Origin: Spirodela intermedia
Taxonomy: Eukaryota > Streptophyta > Magnoliopsida > Alismatales > Araceae
Reading direction: 5' to 3'
Assembly (NCBI GenBank): GCA_902729315.2
Contig: LR746274.1
Location: 5,887,037 to 5,951,036, forward strand
Length of the DNA stretch: 64,000 bases
Every line of letters begins with the position of its first letter. Position 1 is the stretch's first letter. The translations under genes and the position numbers were made by a program. The notes under the pieces were generated by a model that did not search any database, was not told the DNA's origin, and saw only the letters and a list, made by a program, of their open reading frames with translations. This document shows positions 1 through 11,791 of this stretch, in pieces.

Positions 1-255
1 TTGGTCAGTCAATTGTGATGGGTAAGGTCACGCCTAGCGTCCTCTATTGGGTAACTTGGTCGCTCAATTGATCTTTGAGATATGGTCAAACTTACCCAGA
101 CTAAAATGTTTGGGTTACTTGACCATGTAACTTGGAATGATCTTATTCTGAAGTTACGATCTTTAATAGTTTATGCTACTCTACGCCATTTAGTTAGCCA
201 AAACTGTACAGAACTACCATGACCTTCCAAGTATTGAGGCTTGCTTCCATGACCT

Positions 256-259
<4 letters not shown>

Positions 260-302
<43 letters not shown>
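260..302. repeat. (GA)n microsatellite
   Basis: An almost pure GA dinucleotide run of about 43 bases, directly preceded by a 14-base sequence that is duplicated 30 bases upstream. Confidence 0.95.
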
Positions 303-305
<3 letters not shown>

Positions 306-1234
306 GTTGTTTGGATGTCATTACTCCGAAGAGTAAATTAAACGAAAGAGTACATGGGGACGCAACAAGGGCACATTTCAAATGGTGTAATACGAGGGGT
401 TTAAAATATGATATGATCTCCGTTCCTGTGAATCATGGGCCGTGGATGCCAGGCATCTCTCACTTACATAAAGCACGTGAACAATTACACATGTAGCCTT
501 TTTGAGATTAATGAGGATAGGGCAGATGACGTTGGGGTATATATGCACAATTATACGTTTATAAAGGACAGAGTACACGACATTAGACGGCGTGAGCGGT
601 GCCCCGGTTTCGTCCGGGCAGCTTAAAGCGTTGATAGCCGTTCGGTCGGATTTAGACGGCGTACGATGTCGCCGACGGTCAACCGGCGGATGGTGAGTTT
701 CAGGTGGGCGAAATTCCGGTCGCAAGAGGAGGTTTCTTCCGACGGAATTGAAGTCTTCGTCGCGGCCCGCGACTGGTGGGTTTCAGATATCCGTGTTTCA
801 CCGAGAGAGAGAGAGAGAGAGGGTTTTCCCTCAGATTCATTCTCAGGGTTCTCCAAAGTATGGGTTACCTACTGCCTGTATTTCTCTCTTTCGGAGGTTT
901 ATGACGTTCCCGGCGGTGTCGCTGTTAGCTGAACTATTCCAGGAAAAATGGGCAGCTGACGACGTCTTCTAGGGCCAGCGGCAGCCGTCGTCAGCGTTCT
1001 TGTTCATCTCTCTCTCTCTCCCTCTCCCCTTCTCCTCCGTATTATTCTATTCATATCTGTCTCTCATTCTCATCGGTGCACGCATCTCTTTCTTGAGGAT
1101 ATTAGGGTACGGAGGGTGGTAGAGATTAGGAGATACGGAAGCTTTCGTGAGTCGCTTAGCAACTAGCGGAACTTCACGGGTCGCTGCATCTGTCGCTGAA
1201 GGATTGGCCTCGGCATTAGATAGGTAGATAAAGT

Positions 1235-1244
1235 GGAGAGAGAG

Positions 1245-1305
<61 letters not shown>
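1235..1305. repeat. (GA)n microsatellite upstream of MYB
   Basis: About 70 bases of GA repeats, roughly 240 bases upstream of the MYB start codon. GA-rich tracts are known binding sites of plant BBR/BPC proteins. That this one is regulatory is inference. Confidence 0.9.
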
Positions 1306-1310
<5 letters not shown>

Positions 1311-1545
1311 TCGGGGGAGGGGGGGTAATAGAAGCTCTAACAAAATCATATTTCAGCTGTAGATAGGTTGTAGTTGTCCCTTGATCCCGTCAAAGCGATC
1401 TCTTCCAGACAGAACCTAGCACGACCCGTCTGCTTTCTCCTTCTCTCTCTCTCTCTGGCCACTTTAAATGTGATTCATGCCCTTGACCCTGAGATTCTTC
1501 GTCCGAGTCGGTTCTCTCTCCTCCCTGGAAGGAGTTGCACCGGAG

Positions 1546-2305
1546 ATGGAGGAGACGGGGACGGCAACTTCTACTTCCACAACCGGAGGATCTGAGGATT
1601 CGAAGGGGTGCTATAGAGGACACTGGAGACACCACGAGGACGAGAAGCTCCGCCAGCTGGTCGAGAAATATGGACCCCAAAACTGGAACTTGATTGCAGA
1701 GAAATTGCACGGGAGAACAGGTGTAGATCCCTCTCTCTCTCTCTCTCTCTCTTGCTCTCTGTCTATCTATCTATCTCTCTGTCTCTCTCTCTCTATCTAG
1801 CTATCCATCTGTTTCTCTCTCTTATTGCCGTTTCAATCTCTACGGCTTTTCCATTTCCTGTTCCAAAGAAAAGATCCATGGTTTACTCCCTCCCTCCCTC
1901 CCTCCCTCCCACCTTTCTTTCTCTTCCCTCAATCACTACCTATATCAATTTTCCTGATCTTGTTCCACGAAGCAGAGGACGATCTACGGCTTACTCTCTC
2001 GCTCCTCTCTTTCTCTTTCTCTGCGTATCCGTCTCTCTCTCTCTCTCTCCCTCCCTCACTTCCGTTTTCTCTCCTCCTCGATTCATCTCCTCTCTGTCTG
2101 ATGTTTTCCGACGAATAAAAAAGGCGATTTAGGGTATACTTTCTCTCTCTCCTTATTTCCTCACTTCTTTCTCTCCTCTCTACCTGATATTTTTCCGACG
2201 AATCTAAAAGACGTTCCAGGGCATACTCTCTTTGTGTCTCCTCCCTTCTTTCTCTCCTCTTTATCTGATATTTTTGTACGAAGAAAAAAGACGGCCTTGG
2301 GTATG

Positions 2306-2341
<36 letters not shown>

Positions 2342-2983
2342 CTCTTTCTTTTCCTCTTTGCCTGAACTTGCTCTGTGTAGAGGAACATCGCCGGCCTCTA
2401 ATCTGAAAGGACAATAACCTCTCCTCTCCTCCTTTGCCTTTTATCAGGGAAGAGCTGCCGGCTTAGGTGGTTCAACCAGCTCGACCCGCGTATCAGAAGG
2501 ACCCCCTTCACCGCCGACGAGGAAGAACTCCTCCTGGCGGCGCACTGCGCCCACGGCAACAGGTGGTCCCTCATCGCCCGCCTCTTCCCCGGCCGCACCG
2601 ACAACGCCGTCAAGAACCACTGGCACGTCATCCACGCCAGGCGCCGCCGCCGCCGCCGCCGCCAGGATCCGTCCTCCGTCGACGGCGGCAGGCGGGTCCA
2701 CCGCGCTTCCTCCTCTTCCCATAGCAGCAGCGGCATTATCCGACCAGAGAGAGAAGACCACCTCAACTGGAGGTCCTGCAATGGTGCCCTTGTTCTGAGC
2801 TCTCAGCCCGCCGATCTTCCCTGGGCGACCGCCGATGTGGCCAGCGGATTCTACCCGTTCGTTCTTGGAGATGGACCGTCAGGAATTCTTGATGGCAGAG
2901 AGACTAAAATGGCGGGGGGGGGAGAAGGATCCTTTAAGGCTGTTCCCTTCATCGACTTCCTCGGCGTGGGAATCACCTCTTAG
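1546..2983 (+). CDS. R2R3-MYB transcription factor, MYB52/54/56/105/117 group (subgroup 21-like)
   Basis: Two exons, 1546-1720 and 2448-2983, joined at a GT..AG intron that splits the Gly codon before KSCRLRW, a usual first-intron position in R2R3-MYBs. The predicted protein is 236 aa. R2 spans about residues 22-72 with Trp27, Trp47 and Trp66. R3 spans about 73-123 with Phe79 in place of the first Trp (common in plants), then Trp98 and Trp117. The segments [11 protein letters not shown] and [14 protein letters not shown] and the C-terminal end PFIDFLGVG are typical of the MYB52/54/56/105/117 group, which acts in cell-wall, seed-coat and organ-boundary programs in Arabidopsis. Directly after R3 is a run of eight Arg from a CGC repeat, probably part of a nuclear localisation signal. 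There is no second intron. The start at 1546 was chosen because it opens a short acidic leader before R2; an in-frame Met lies upstream at 1477. The protein should be a nuclear DNA-binding regulator. The exact orthologue cannot be decided by eye. Confidence 0.9.
1721..2447 (+). repeat. MYB intron 1, rich in CT microsatellites
   Basis: The 727-base intron is strongly pyrimidine-rich, with CT runs at about 1731-1800, 2031-2052 and 2308-2343. It also has loosely repeated blocks around CTGATATTTTTCCGACGAA near 2100, 2185 and 2265. The first CT run begins 10 bases after the splice donor. Reading frames on either strand here are repeat artefacts. Confidence 0.85.
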
Positions 2984-3773
2984 ATGACAATACAGACACA
3001 CAAACACACTCCTCTCTCTCTCTCTCTATGTGCCTGTTTAACACTAAATCTTAGTCCACGTATTTCTCTGTCATGATAAGGTCCGAACCAGCGCGGGTTG
3101 GGTGACGAAGATCAGAAACTGCAGCTTTGGCGGACTGTGACGAGCTACACTCGCATGGATTCCGTGTTGGCTTCTGACCGCCCCCCGGCTCCCTGTTTCG
3201 TGTCCCAACTGCTATCTATGTTGATGGACCGTCCAACCAATACAGACATGCTTGCCTGGTTTCAGATTTCATCGTCTGGTGTTCACTCATTCCTCATGAA
3301 CTCCGAGAAAATGGAGAGAGAGAGAGAGAGAGAGAAGAAGAGGGAGGGATGGAGGGGGAGAGAGAGAGGAAGAGGGAGGGAGGGAGGGAGAGAGAGAGAG
3401 AGGAGAGAGAGGGAGGGAAGAGAGGGAGAGGAGGATGGAGAGAGGAGAGAGAAGGAGAGAGGGAGGGAGGAGAGAGAGAGAGAGAGAGAGAGAGGAGGGG
3501 AGGGGGAGAGAGAGAGAGAGAGAGAGAGAGAGGAGGAGGGAGGGAGGGAGGGAGGGAGAGGGAGAAGAAAGAGTCTTCTTCTTGGGGTTAGTACTCCTGA
3601 TGCTTCGAGTCGTTCTGCCCCTACTAGCTGTTTTCTCTAGAGCGAATATCGGAGATACTTGAAGACGAATGGAGCTTATTTCACATAACCGACGACTGGT
3701 AACTTTATTTCAATGGAGAGGGCTTTTTATGCTCATTGATTATGCTCCCTGGCATTATCAGAATGCTTAATTC
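2984..3773. other. MYB 3' flank with a long purine tract
   Basis: Probable 3' UTR of the MYB gene followed by non-coding sequence. About 3312-3575 is almost pure GA/GGA on the plus strand. It produces long Glu/Arg-rich open frames that are not genes. No other gene is seen before the copia LTR at about 3774. Confidence 0.6.
3312..3575. repeat. Purine tract (GA/GGA)n
   Basis: About 260 bases of nearly uninterrupted purines on the plus strand, mixing GA and GGA/GGGA units. Such mirror-like polypurine tracts can form triplex DNA; that is inference here. Confidence 0.9.
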
Positions 3774-4006
3774 TGATAACTCATGCAGAAACCTTCATTT
3801 AGGTGTCATGCACTATTGAGGAGGGACAGTCGTTAAGCCCTAGATGTCTTACAGAACGAGAGAAAAATTGTGGACAAAAAGAGGAAAAATGCTCTATTTT
3901 TTGAAAGGACATAAGATACACACACAAATATATATATATATATATATACACAATAGTTTGAATCCATCTAATGGATCTACTTATATTTGAATTCGTCCTA
4001 TTAACA
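3774..4006 (-). repeat. Copia element 3' LTR
   Basis: On the minus strand the LTR would begin TGTTAATAGG just after the end of pol and end in GTTATCA. It matches 11792-12004 over about 200 bases. An AT dinucleotide run lies at about 3929-3948. Confidence 0.6.
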
Positions 4007-4657
4007 TTGTCCCTCAAGTTGGTGAATGGATATCCTCCAATTCCAGCTTGGATATAAGACTAAGAAAGGTTGGTTGACGTGACTCAGTCATTGTATAGTA
4101 AATCACGTAAATTTAAAATTTATAAAATTAGAAAATATGATTTTTTAGATATTTAGAAGTATTTTTGAATAAATATATCAATTATAATTTAAGAAAACTT
4201 TCAAAAATAGTGATAATTTTTCAGGTCGATCATAAAGATGTAATATAATATTTAGCAATTATTTAGAATTTATCTCTATGAATATGATTTTCTATGAATT
4301 TTATATTAAGAAATGAAAAGAAAATATATTTAAAATTTATAAAAAGGGGAAATAATAGTGCAGATGTCAAGATGACATCAACACCAGCGAAGGTGAATCA
4401 GGCAAAAATAGAGTTCTGCCTGATGATTCTTACATAAGCAGTTATAGATGATTTAATTAATCAAATTAAGATTTGTAAAAGTCAAAAGAATCGTAATTGA
4501 ATGAAGTATATTTTGGTAAATTAAAATCACAAAAATTATCACTAAATGAAGCATAAAGTAAGTTGAAAGTAGGAAAACAGAATTTTGGCATCGTGATAGT
4601 GATGTGTTGGCGATGCACAAAAATCTTGGGTGTTCGGGAGGATCATTGTGCAGTGTT

Positions 4658-6289
4658 TGATGTGACTCAGTCGTTGTATATTAAATCACACAAATATAAA
4701 ATTTATAAAACTAGAAAATACAAATTTTTAGATATTTAAAAGTATTTTTAAATAAATATATCAATTATAATTCAATAAAAATTCCAAAAATAGCGGTAAT
4801 TTTCTAGGTCGATCACAGGGATGTAATATAATATTTGGTAATTATTCAGAATTTTTCTCAATGAATACGATTTTCTTACAAAATTTATACTAGGAAATAA
4901 AAAGGAAATATACTTAAAATTCACGAAAAAAAAGGAAATAAGGGTGCGGATGTGAGGATGACGTCAGCGCCAAACGAACGTGAATCAGGCGAAAACAGAG
5001 TTCCGCCCGACGATTCTTACGTAAGCGATTACAAACGACTTAATTAATCAAATTAAGATCTGTAAAAGCCGGAAGAATCGTAATTGAATGAAGTATAGTT
5101 TGGTAAATTAAAATCACACAAAGTATCACTAAATGAAGCATAAATTAAATTGAAAGCAGGGAAAATAGAGTTTCAGCGTCGCGACGGCGATGCGTCGGCG
5201 ATGCACTGAAATCCTGAGTGTTCGGGAGGATCGTCGTGGAGTGTCCACGGCCTCGAAGGCTCTCCTTGGACAAAGACGACATGGGCAATCTCTAGATCTT
5301 CTCGCGAAGTCTAGAGATCAATGAAGTGGGTCGTTGAATCATCTCCAACGGCTGTCACCCAGCAGAGCGGAAAAACGGTGACTTTGCAGCTCTCTGGCGG
5401 CTGTCACTCGACGAAGAGGAGCTGGATGGAGGTGGGGCGCGTGTCAGGGAGCTTCATCCTCAGGTCCGCGCAGCAAGAGGAGGCTCTTCATCGCATCTGG
5501 TATGCTCTCAAGAGGTGGCGACTCGTCTCCTGGCGGATTGTCCTCTTCCCGACGACGGCTTGTTTGTCGATCAATCGGAGATGATTTACTCGATGGATTT
5601 GCGATCCTTTTATCGCGAATCGTTCAGCAATTTTAGTAGCAATGCTCCGCGAATCGCATTGACGAGATTTTCGCCGATGATCCAGCGATTCTCGTTGCTT
5701 AATCCTTCACCGGCGATCTGCAGGAATGTCGCGATAATCAAATAAAAATATATGAATTTTGACTCTGGGAGGATTCGAACCCGCGCCGGTCACCTGCCTC
5801 TTCTAAGAAAGGTGTGACGGGTTTAGTCCCACATCGGCTGATTTTTCAGGTGAATATATAGTAATGTTAGCTTTTTGAGCAAAGTCCATTCTCTCGCGTG
5901 TATGACCATTCCTTGCCCTACAGCCGACTGGCCACTGGTGACGTGGAAGGGGAGTGGCGTACGCATGCCCTGTCAGTCCCCAAGCCAAGCCCTTTGAGCC
6001 CCTGCTCGCGGCTTACTCCCCGACTACGCTTCCGACCCGCTTGCGGGCCCGGCTAGTCGGCGGGTCCCCACATTTTTGCAATATTTTTATTTTTATTTCT
6101 TGTTCTTCATTTATCTCAAAAGTAAGACTGTAAAAATCGTATAAAATCACATAATTACCCAAAAATTCACGTTAATCAATTGAAAACCAAAAATCATTCT
6201 TTAACACAAATATAAGTCTATTTATCATGAGTTAAGATTAAAAATATATTATTTACTAATTATTAACTCATGATAATGAAGACTTATCA
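4658..6289 (-). mobile_element. Solo LTR of Athila-like family A (inner copy)
   Basis: A 1632-base LTR with TG..CA ends, inserted in the family-A LTR that surrounds it. The flanks are GTGTT (4653-4657) and ATGTC (6290-6294), one transition each from GTGTC, which is what the uninterrupted LTR carries at this point in other copies. It keeps many CpG sites and is close to the copy at 60731-62368, so it is among the youngest in the window. No PBS, gag or pol accompanies it. Confidence 0.85.
5855..5860 (-). promoter_or_regulatory. Probable TATA box of the family-A LTR
   Basis: The minus strand reads TTACTATATATTC here. The same sequence occurs at the matching place in the copy at 60731-62368. In older copies it has become CTACATATTC. 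Its position, about 430 bases into the LTR, suits a U3 promoter. Confidence 0.5.
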
Positions 6290-7347
6290 ATGTCCATGGC
6301 CTCGAAGGCTCTCTTTGGACAAAGACGACGTGGGCAATCTCTAGATCTCCATGCGAAGTCTAGAGATTAATGAAATGAGTTGTTGAATCGTCTCCAGCGG
6401 CTGTCACCCGGTAGAGTAGAAAAATGATGACTTTGTGGCTCTCCGGTGGCTGTCACCTAATAGAGAGGAGTTGGATGGAGGTGGGGCGCATGTTAGGGAG
6501 CTTCATCCTCAGGTCCGCGTAGTAAGAGGAGGCTCTTCATTGCATCTAGTATGCTCTCAAGAGATGGTGACTCATCTCCTAGCAAATCGTCCTCTTCTCG
6601 ACGATAGGTTGTTTGTCGATCAATCAGAGATGCTTTACTTGATGGATTCACGATCCATTTATCGTGAATCGTTCAACAATTTTAGTAACAATGCTCTGCG
6701 AATCATGTTGATGAGATTTTCAGTGATGATCTAGCAATTTTGGTTGCTTAATCCTTCATCGACGATCAGTAGGAAAGTCGTGATAATCAGATAAAAAATA
6801 TGAGTTTTGGCTCTAGAAGGATTTGAACTTGCGCCGGTTGCCTCCCATTCTGAGGAAGGTGTGACGTGGGTTTAGTCCCACATTGGTTGTGTGCTGATTT
6901 TTTAGGCGAATATATAGTAATGTTACATCTTTAAGCAATTTTCTTCTCTCGCGTGTATGACCACTCCTTCCCCCACAACTGGCTGGCCACCAGTGATATG
7001 GAAGGGGAGTGGCATACACGTGCCCCTATCGGTCTAAGCTGCTCGAGCCTTTGCTCGCAGCTACTCCCCGACTGAGCTTTTGACTTGCTTGCAGGCCTAG
7101 CTAGCCAGCGAGTCCCCCTCATTTTATCTTATTTTTATTTTTTATTTCTTTTTCTTTATTTATCTCAAAAGTAAGACTGTAAAAATTATGTAAATTCATG
7201 TAAAATCACATAATTACTCAGAAATTCATATTAATCAATTGAAAACTACTTTTCACACTTTAACACAAATATAAGTTTATTTATCATGAGTTAAGGCTAA
7301 AATTATATTTTTACTAATTATTAACTCATGATAATGAAGACTTATCA

Positions 7348-10300
7348 TTGGTCCACTTAACCTTTTGGTTAATATACTTGCAACTTGATCATTAGTGAAG
7401 ATGTATGGTGTACAAATGATTTTTTGATCTAATTCTCTTTGATGAAGTGTTAGTTAATCTCTATATGTTTTGTATGATCATGTTGAACTAAATTGTGTAA
7501 TATTTATAACTGATTTGTTGTCACAATATAATTAAATCAGATAGCCCCATTTGATCCTTAGGTCCTCCAAGATTTCTTTAACCCATAATGCTTTGCAAAT
7601 CCCTTGTGCTATTGCTGAAAATTCTGGCTATGTACTAGACCTTGTCACAACATGTTGTTTCTTGTTTCATCAAGTTATGAGATTGACATCTAGAAAGATA
7701 AAATAGTCTAAAGTAGATCTCTAATATATGATAGAACCTACATAGTCTGCATCATTATATATTTTTATATTTAGTTTATTTTATTTATTATATAAAATAT
7801 ATTTCATGAGTGTGCCCTTAAGGTATTGAAGAACTCGTTCTATAACAAACAAGTGAGATATGCGTGGATCATGCATAAATTGACCAAGTACTTCAAGATC
7901 ATTTGAGATATTGAGTCCAATGTGAGAGAGATATATTAATTTTTCTATCAATCTCTGATATCTAGGTACATCTATCTTATAACAATATTTGACATTGCTA
8001 AGTTTATGATTGTGATCTATTGGTGTATTTATAGATTTACACCCTAATTTTTCAATATCTTATAATAAGTATACAATATATTTCTATTGTGAAATAAATA
8101 TACCTTATTTGGAGTAGGCTACTTCTCTCTCTAATAAATACCTTAATTTTTCCAATATTTTAATACCAAACTCATTTAATAGATTCTTACTTTAAGATTA
8201 CATTTCACATTTATCATTTCTAGTCATTATTATATCAGCCACATAACCTAAGAGAATTATAATTACCCCTTAAAGTTGAGTGTTTGATGAATAATGTGTC
8301 ATCTCCGTTAGATGATTTATATCTCAACACATTACATTCAAAAATTATCTTAAGCAAGGGTTAGGTTATTGTTTAAGTCTAATGATGTCCTTAACTTACA
8401 TACTACATCTTTCTCTATAGTCTTATTATATCCTTGAGATGCATTTATATATATATATATATATCATTTTCTAAGTCTCCATGTAGGAATACATTCTTCA
8501 CATCAAATTGTTGAATATCTCATTCACAATGTATTGCCAAGTAAAATCCTAACTGTACTCATCTTTTTAATGTGATTAAATATTTTTAGGTAATCGATGC
8601 CATAGGTTTTGGGTGTGTCCCTTGGCCACTAACCTAGCTTTATATCTTTTTATTGTGCCATCAGCATTATATTTGATTGTATAAACCCACTTATATCCCA
8701 TTTTTTTTTCCTTATAATAACCTTATTAATTCCCATATATGATTTTTTTTAGGACCCTCAATTTTTCCTCCATAGCTTGCCTCCATTCATTTCTACCATT
8801 AGCCTCCAAGACATTGGGTGAATTTTTTTCAGACTCAAGCATGTAAGAAAAGTTATATATGAGGGTGACAAGCATTCATATGATATAAAGTTAGAGATAG
8901 GATATTGTGGATTGCTAGTAACCTTTCTCTTTCCTTTCTCAAGAGCTATGGGTACTTCACTATTTTCAAGTGGTACTAGTGACTCCTTGCTCTCATTATT
9001 GAACTCCTCTAAAGGTTACTCATGATCAAGGTGTCTATGGTTTAGATTGTTTGCTAATATCTTGTGGTCTTGGATGATATGGGTACTTCATGAAATAAAT
9101 TTAGTAATTCAAAATTACTTCCATCGACATTATTTTCTTCCATAATGTTGCAAGAGTTTTCCCCTTGAAGAGCAATTTTATCAAAGTAAGATTCATGTTC
9201 ATTGAAGGATACATCTTTAGAAATAAAAAAAGTTCTTCAAATAAGGATAATAATATTTGTATCATTTTTTTGTATTTGAGTAGCCAACAAACACACATTT
9301 AATAGCACCTAGATCAAGTTTACCTTTAGTGGGTTCATGGTTATGAACAAAGCAAGTACATCTAAACACTTTAGGAAATAAATTATTTTTTTAGTGAAAC
9401 TTGAGGGTAAAATAAAGATAAAGCATCCAATGGACTCTTAAAATCTATAATTTTGGTAGACGATTAATGAGGTGAACAGCTTTGAGTACATCCTCACCTC
9501 AAAAGGTTTTTGACATTTTTATTTGAAATAGAAGTGATCTAACTACTTCTAATATATGCTAGTTCTTTTTTTCTATAATAACATTTTATTGTGGAGTGTT
9601 GATGCATGATGACTCATGGATAATTTCTTCACTTAGGAAGTATCATGTGATAGTATGGTTAAAGAAATCTTTTACATTATCTGATCTAAATCTCTTTTTT
9701 TTAATTTCAATAGGAGAAGGCGATGGTCCACAATTGTCATTATTAATCAAAGTAAAGGGAGATGTACTTCTTTCTATAGATAATTAATATGTATTTCTCT
9801 TATATTTTACAATCTCAAACACATCACATTTCAATTCTTCTAAATTTAAATGCAAAAGTAAGTTTGTAAACATAAACTTTATTATTTTAAAGGAAGGATA
9901 CCTCAACCAAAGATGATACAACCACAAAACATCATTCTTAATTAATACAAAACTTTTATGTCCTAGATAATCCTCTAATTTAGCATGGTAATCATGGTCC
10001 AATATTATGATATAATAGAGTCTATCCTGATCTTCAACATGTCTAATATTCATGTTTGTTACCTTATCATAGACATCACAAATATCATTATTAATTACTA
10101 CTCAACAAGGTATATATCTAACTTTCTAACGAAAATAAGATTAATACAGAGTTTTGGAACATATAAGACATTCTTGAGAATGCAAATAAGTTTTAATGTC
10201 ACTTCTATAATTTTTGTGACAATACATAATGATCCATCAATTTTGCCACTTTTCTATTTCCTAGACAAAGCTTGTATGGTAAATTTTTTTTGGAAGAATG

Positions 10301-10480
10301 AGTCATGTGATCGGTGGAACGTGTATCTAATATCCAAGAAATAATAAAACTATTAGATGTAACTTGTAATATCATTGAGTAGTTTTTCTCACTAGAGCAC
10401 CTTGAGGAGGTATTAGAGCTGAATGTCATGGTTGATCTTAGCCTCTCAAGCTCAGCTCTAATATTCTCCATTTCTTACTT
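7348..10480 (-). pseudogene. Copia pol remnant (RNase H, RT, integrase, protease)
   Basis: Read on the minus strand from about 10480 downward, the domains come in copia order: protease, integrase, reverse transcriptase, RNase H. The best recognised pieces are WILDTRSTDHMTHSS, LWLYHLWLRYPSF, QFDVKNVFLHGDL and DADYVGSI. No frame stays open across a domain, so it is a pseudogene. Its last codons lie at about 4010-4074, beyond the inserted LTR. Confidence 0.75.
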
Positions 10481-11778
10481 TGTGCTAACCTCAAAGGATA
10501 GGCATCTCTAGAGGTTAAGAGCTAATCAAGTCCATTGGACCCCCTCCTTGAGGGATATAGATAAACTTTACCTTCCTTTGGGAGGTGATCAAGTGGGCTT
10601 GGCTAGCAACTTCAAGTCTCCCATGAAGCTTGTAGCAGCCTCTCCCTAGCGTGCCTCGGTCTCCTGCAATAAGTATGCCACAGATTATCTCAATAATCAT
10701 CAATTTTTTATGCCTTGTCCTCTATTGTTTTTGGGCTAGACCACATGTGATGATTTTTCCTATTTTGGTTGAATCATAAATGCTAATTTTTCTATATTTG
10801 CGGCTCCATTATAAAATTTCTACAGCTCTCCTCATTCTTGATGATGGAATTCACCTCCAACAAGTTTGGGACTTTCTCTCCATAAAATTTGAGCCTTGGT
10901 CTTATCATACACATTGAATTAGATCTCTTTAAAAATTGATAGATTATGTCATTCTCTATATAGTTTTAAAGTAAAATTTCATTATTTTGATATTTAAAGG
11001 TAATCGGTCTATAACGATCGATTTCCTACCATGGGATGTCAACTCATTGACATATTCTTGGACCATTTTGTTATCTTGTGTCACAGTAGATGCTTTACTG
11101 TTCACTCAATATATTTCAACTTCATCTTCCCCTTTGGATATTGTTTGTTTTGTTTGCTCCCAAATATCTTTGTTGTGAGAAAAAATAAATAATTAACATT
11201 AACTTCTTATGTCATCGTACTCCACAACCAAGTTTTTATAATGGCATCATCTTTCTTCTATTGTTTGAATTGTGAATTTATTTGTACTAGCCTAGTTCAA
11301 GAAGGTGATGTAGGTTTTGCCTTCATATCAAGACCACTTCTATAAACTCACTCCACTAGATGAGATTCTTCTTAGTGAGCTTAAATTTAGAAGGCATATT
11401 AGACAGCTCTAAATAGAGTTTAGAATGCTCTAATGAGAAGTTGAAAGATGCTGAAGACATATATCAATAATTTTAGACATATAAAAGACTCCCTCTACTA
11501 GTAAACACTATGCTTCACCTTTTATTCAAGGTCACGAGGCCAACTAGAGGTAGAGCTGAGTTGCTTAGAGAGGACCCTCACAGATTTTTGCTCTAGACAG
11601 TATAAAGATCATTCTTTCTCCTCTACATGTGTGAGGAGATGCAAATAGGGCTTTCAATGACAATAGGTGATATAAATGAAGCAATACCAAAAACTAGGAC
11701 ATGTAGCATATGATTTCCAACATGTACAGAAGAATAGCTTCTAGGTGTAGCTAGGGTAAAGAACGAGCACACCTAGTT
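10481..11778 (-). pseudogene. Probable copia gag region, heavily decayed
   Basis: By position between the primer-binding site and the protease this should be gag. The minus strand gives only short gag-like pieces with many stops. Nothing else is recognised here. Confidence 0.45.
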
Positions 11779-11791
11779 GGCTTCAATGCCA
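11779..11791 (-). other. Copia primer-binding site (initiator tRNA-Met type)
   Basis: The minus strand reads TGGCATTGAAGCC directly after the LTR end ATAAGTTATCA. It differs from TGGTATCAGAGCC by four transitions. Its place beside the LTR supports the call. Confidence 0.55.

Larger units (their letters stand above)
1..1545. other. 5' flank of the MYB gene, no convincing gene
   Basis: No reading frame here resembles a known protein. The stretch holds simple repeats: a GA tract at about 260-302, GA at about 803-822, CT at about 1007-1030 and a long GA tract at about 1235-1305. The sequence CATGACCTTCCAAG occurs twice, 30 bases apart, at about 218 and 248, just before the first GA tract. The part nearest the gene probably contains the promoter and leader of the MYB gene, but I cannot place a TATA box or transcription start. 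Confidence 0.6.
4075..7347 (-). mobile_element. Solo LTR of Athila-like family A (outer copy, split)
   Basis: A family-A LTR in reverse orientation, in two parts, 4075-4657 and 6290-7347, with TG..CA ends and no internal retroelement sequence. The flanking bases 4070-4074 and 7348-7352 are both TTGGT, a perfect 5-bp target-site duplication. The target was the end of the copia pol. It contains the hairpin common to the family near 7265-7345. Most CpG sites seen in the inner copy are TpG or CpA here, so it is the older of the two. Confidence 0.88.

Noticed and set aside
1047-1349. Minus-strand frame rich in Ser-Leu repeats
   Set aside because: It is the translation of a GA microsatellite with unrelated flanks.
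1752-2414. Several frames on both strands in the MYB intron
   Set aside because: They translate CT/GA tracts inside an intron bounded by good splice sites; no domain is present.
2398-2781. Minus-strand frames over MYB exon 2
   Set aside because: They are shadows of the GC-rich R3 exon on the other strand.
3098-3640. A 180-codon plus-strand frame, mostly Arg-Glu-Gly
   Set aside because: Its second half is the purine tract; the first third resembles no known protein.
5761-5830. A functional tRNA gene around the GGTTCGAATCC motif
   Set aside because: No A box, anticodon arm or acceptor stem can be folded; only a T-arm-like piece is present.
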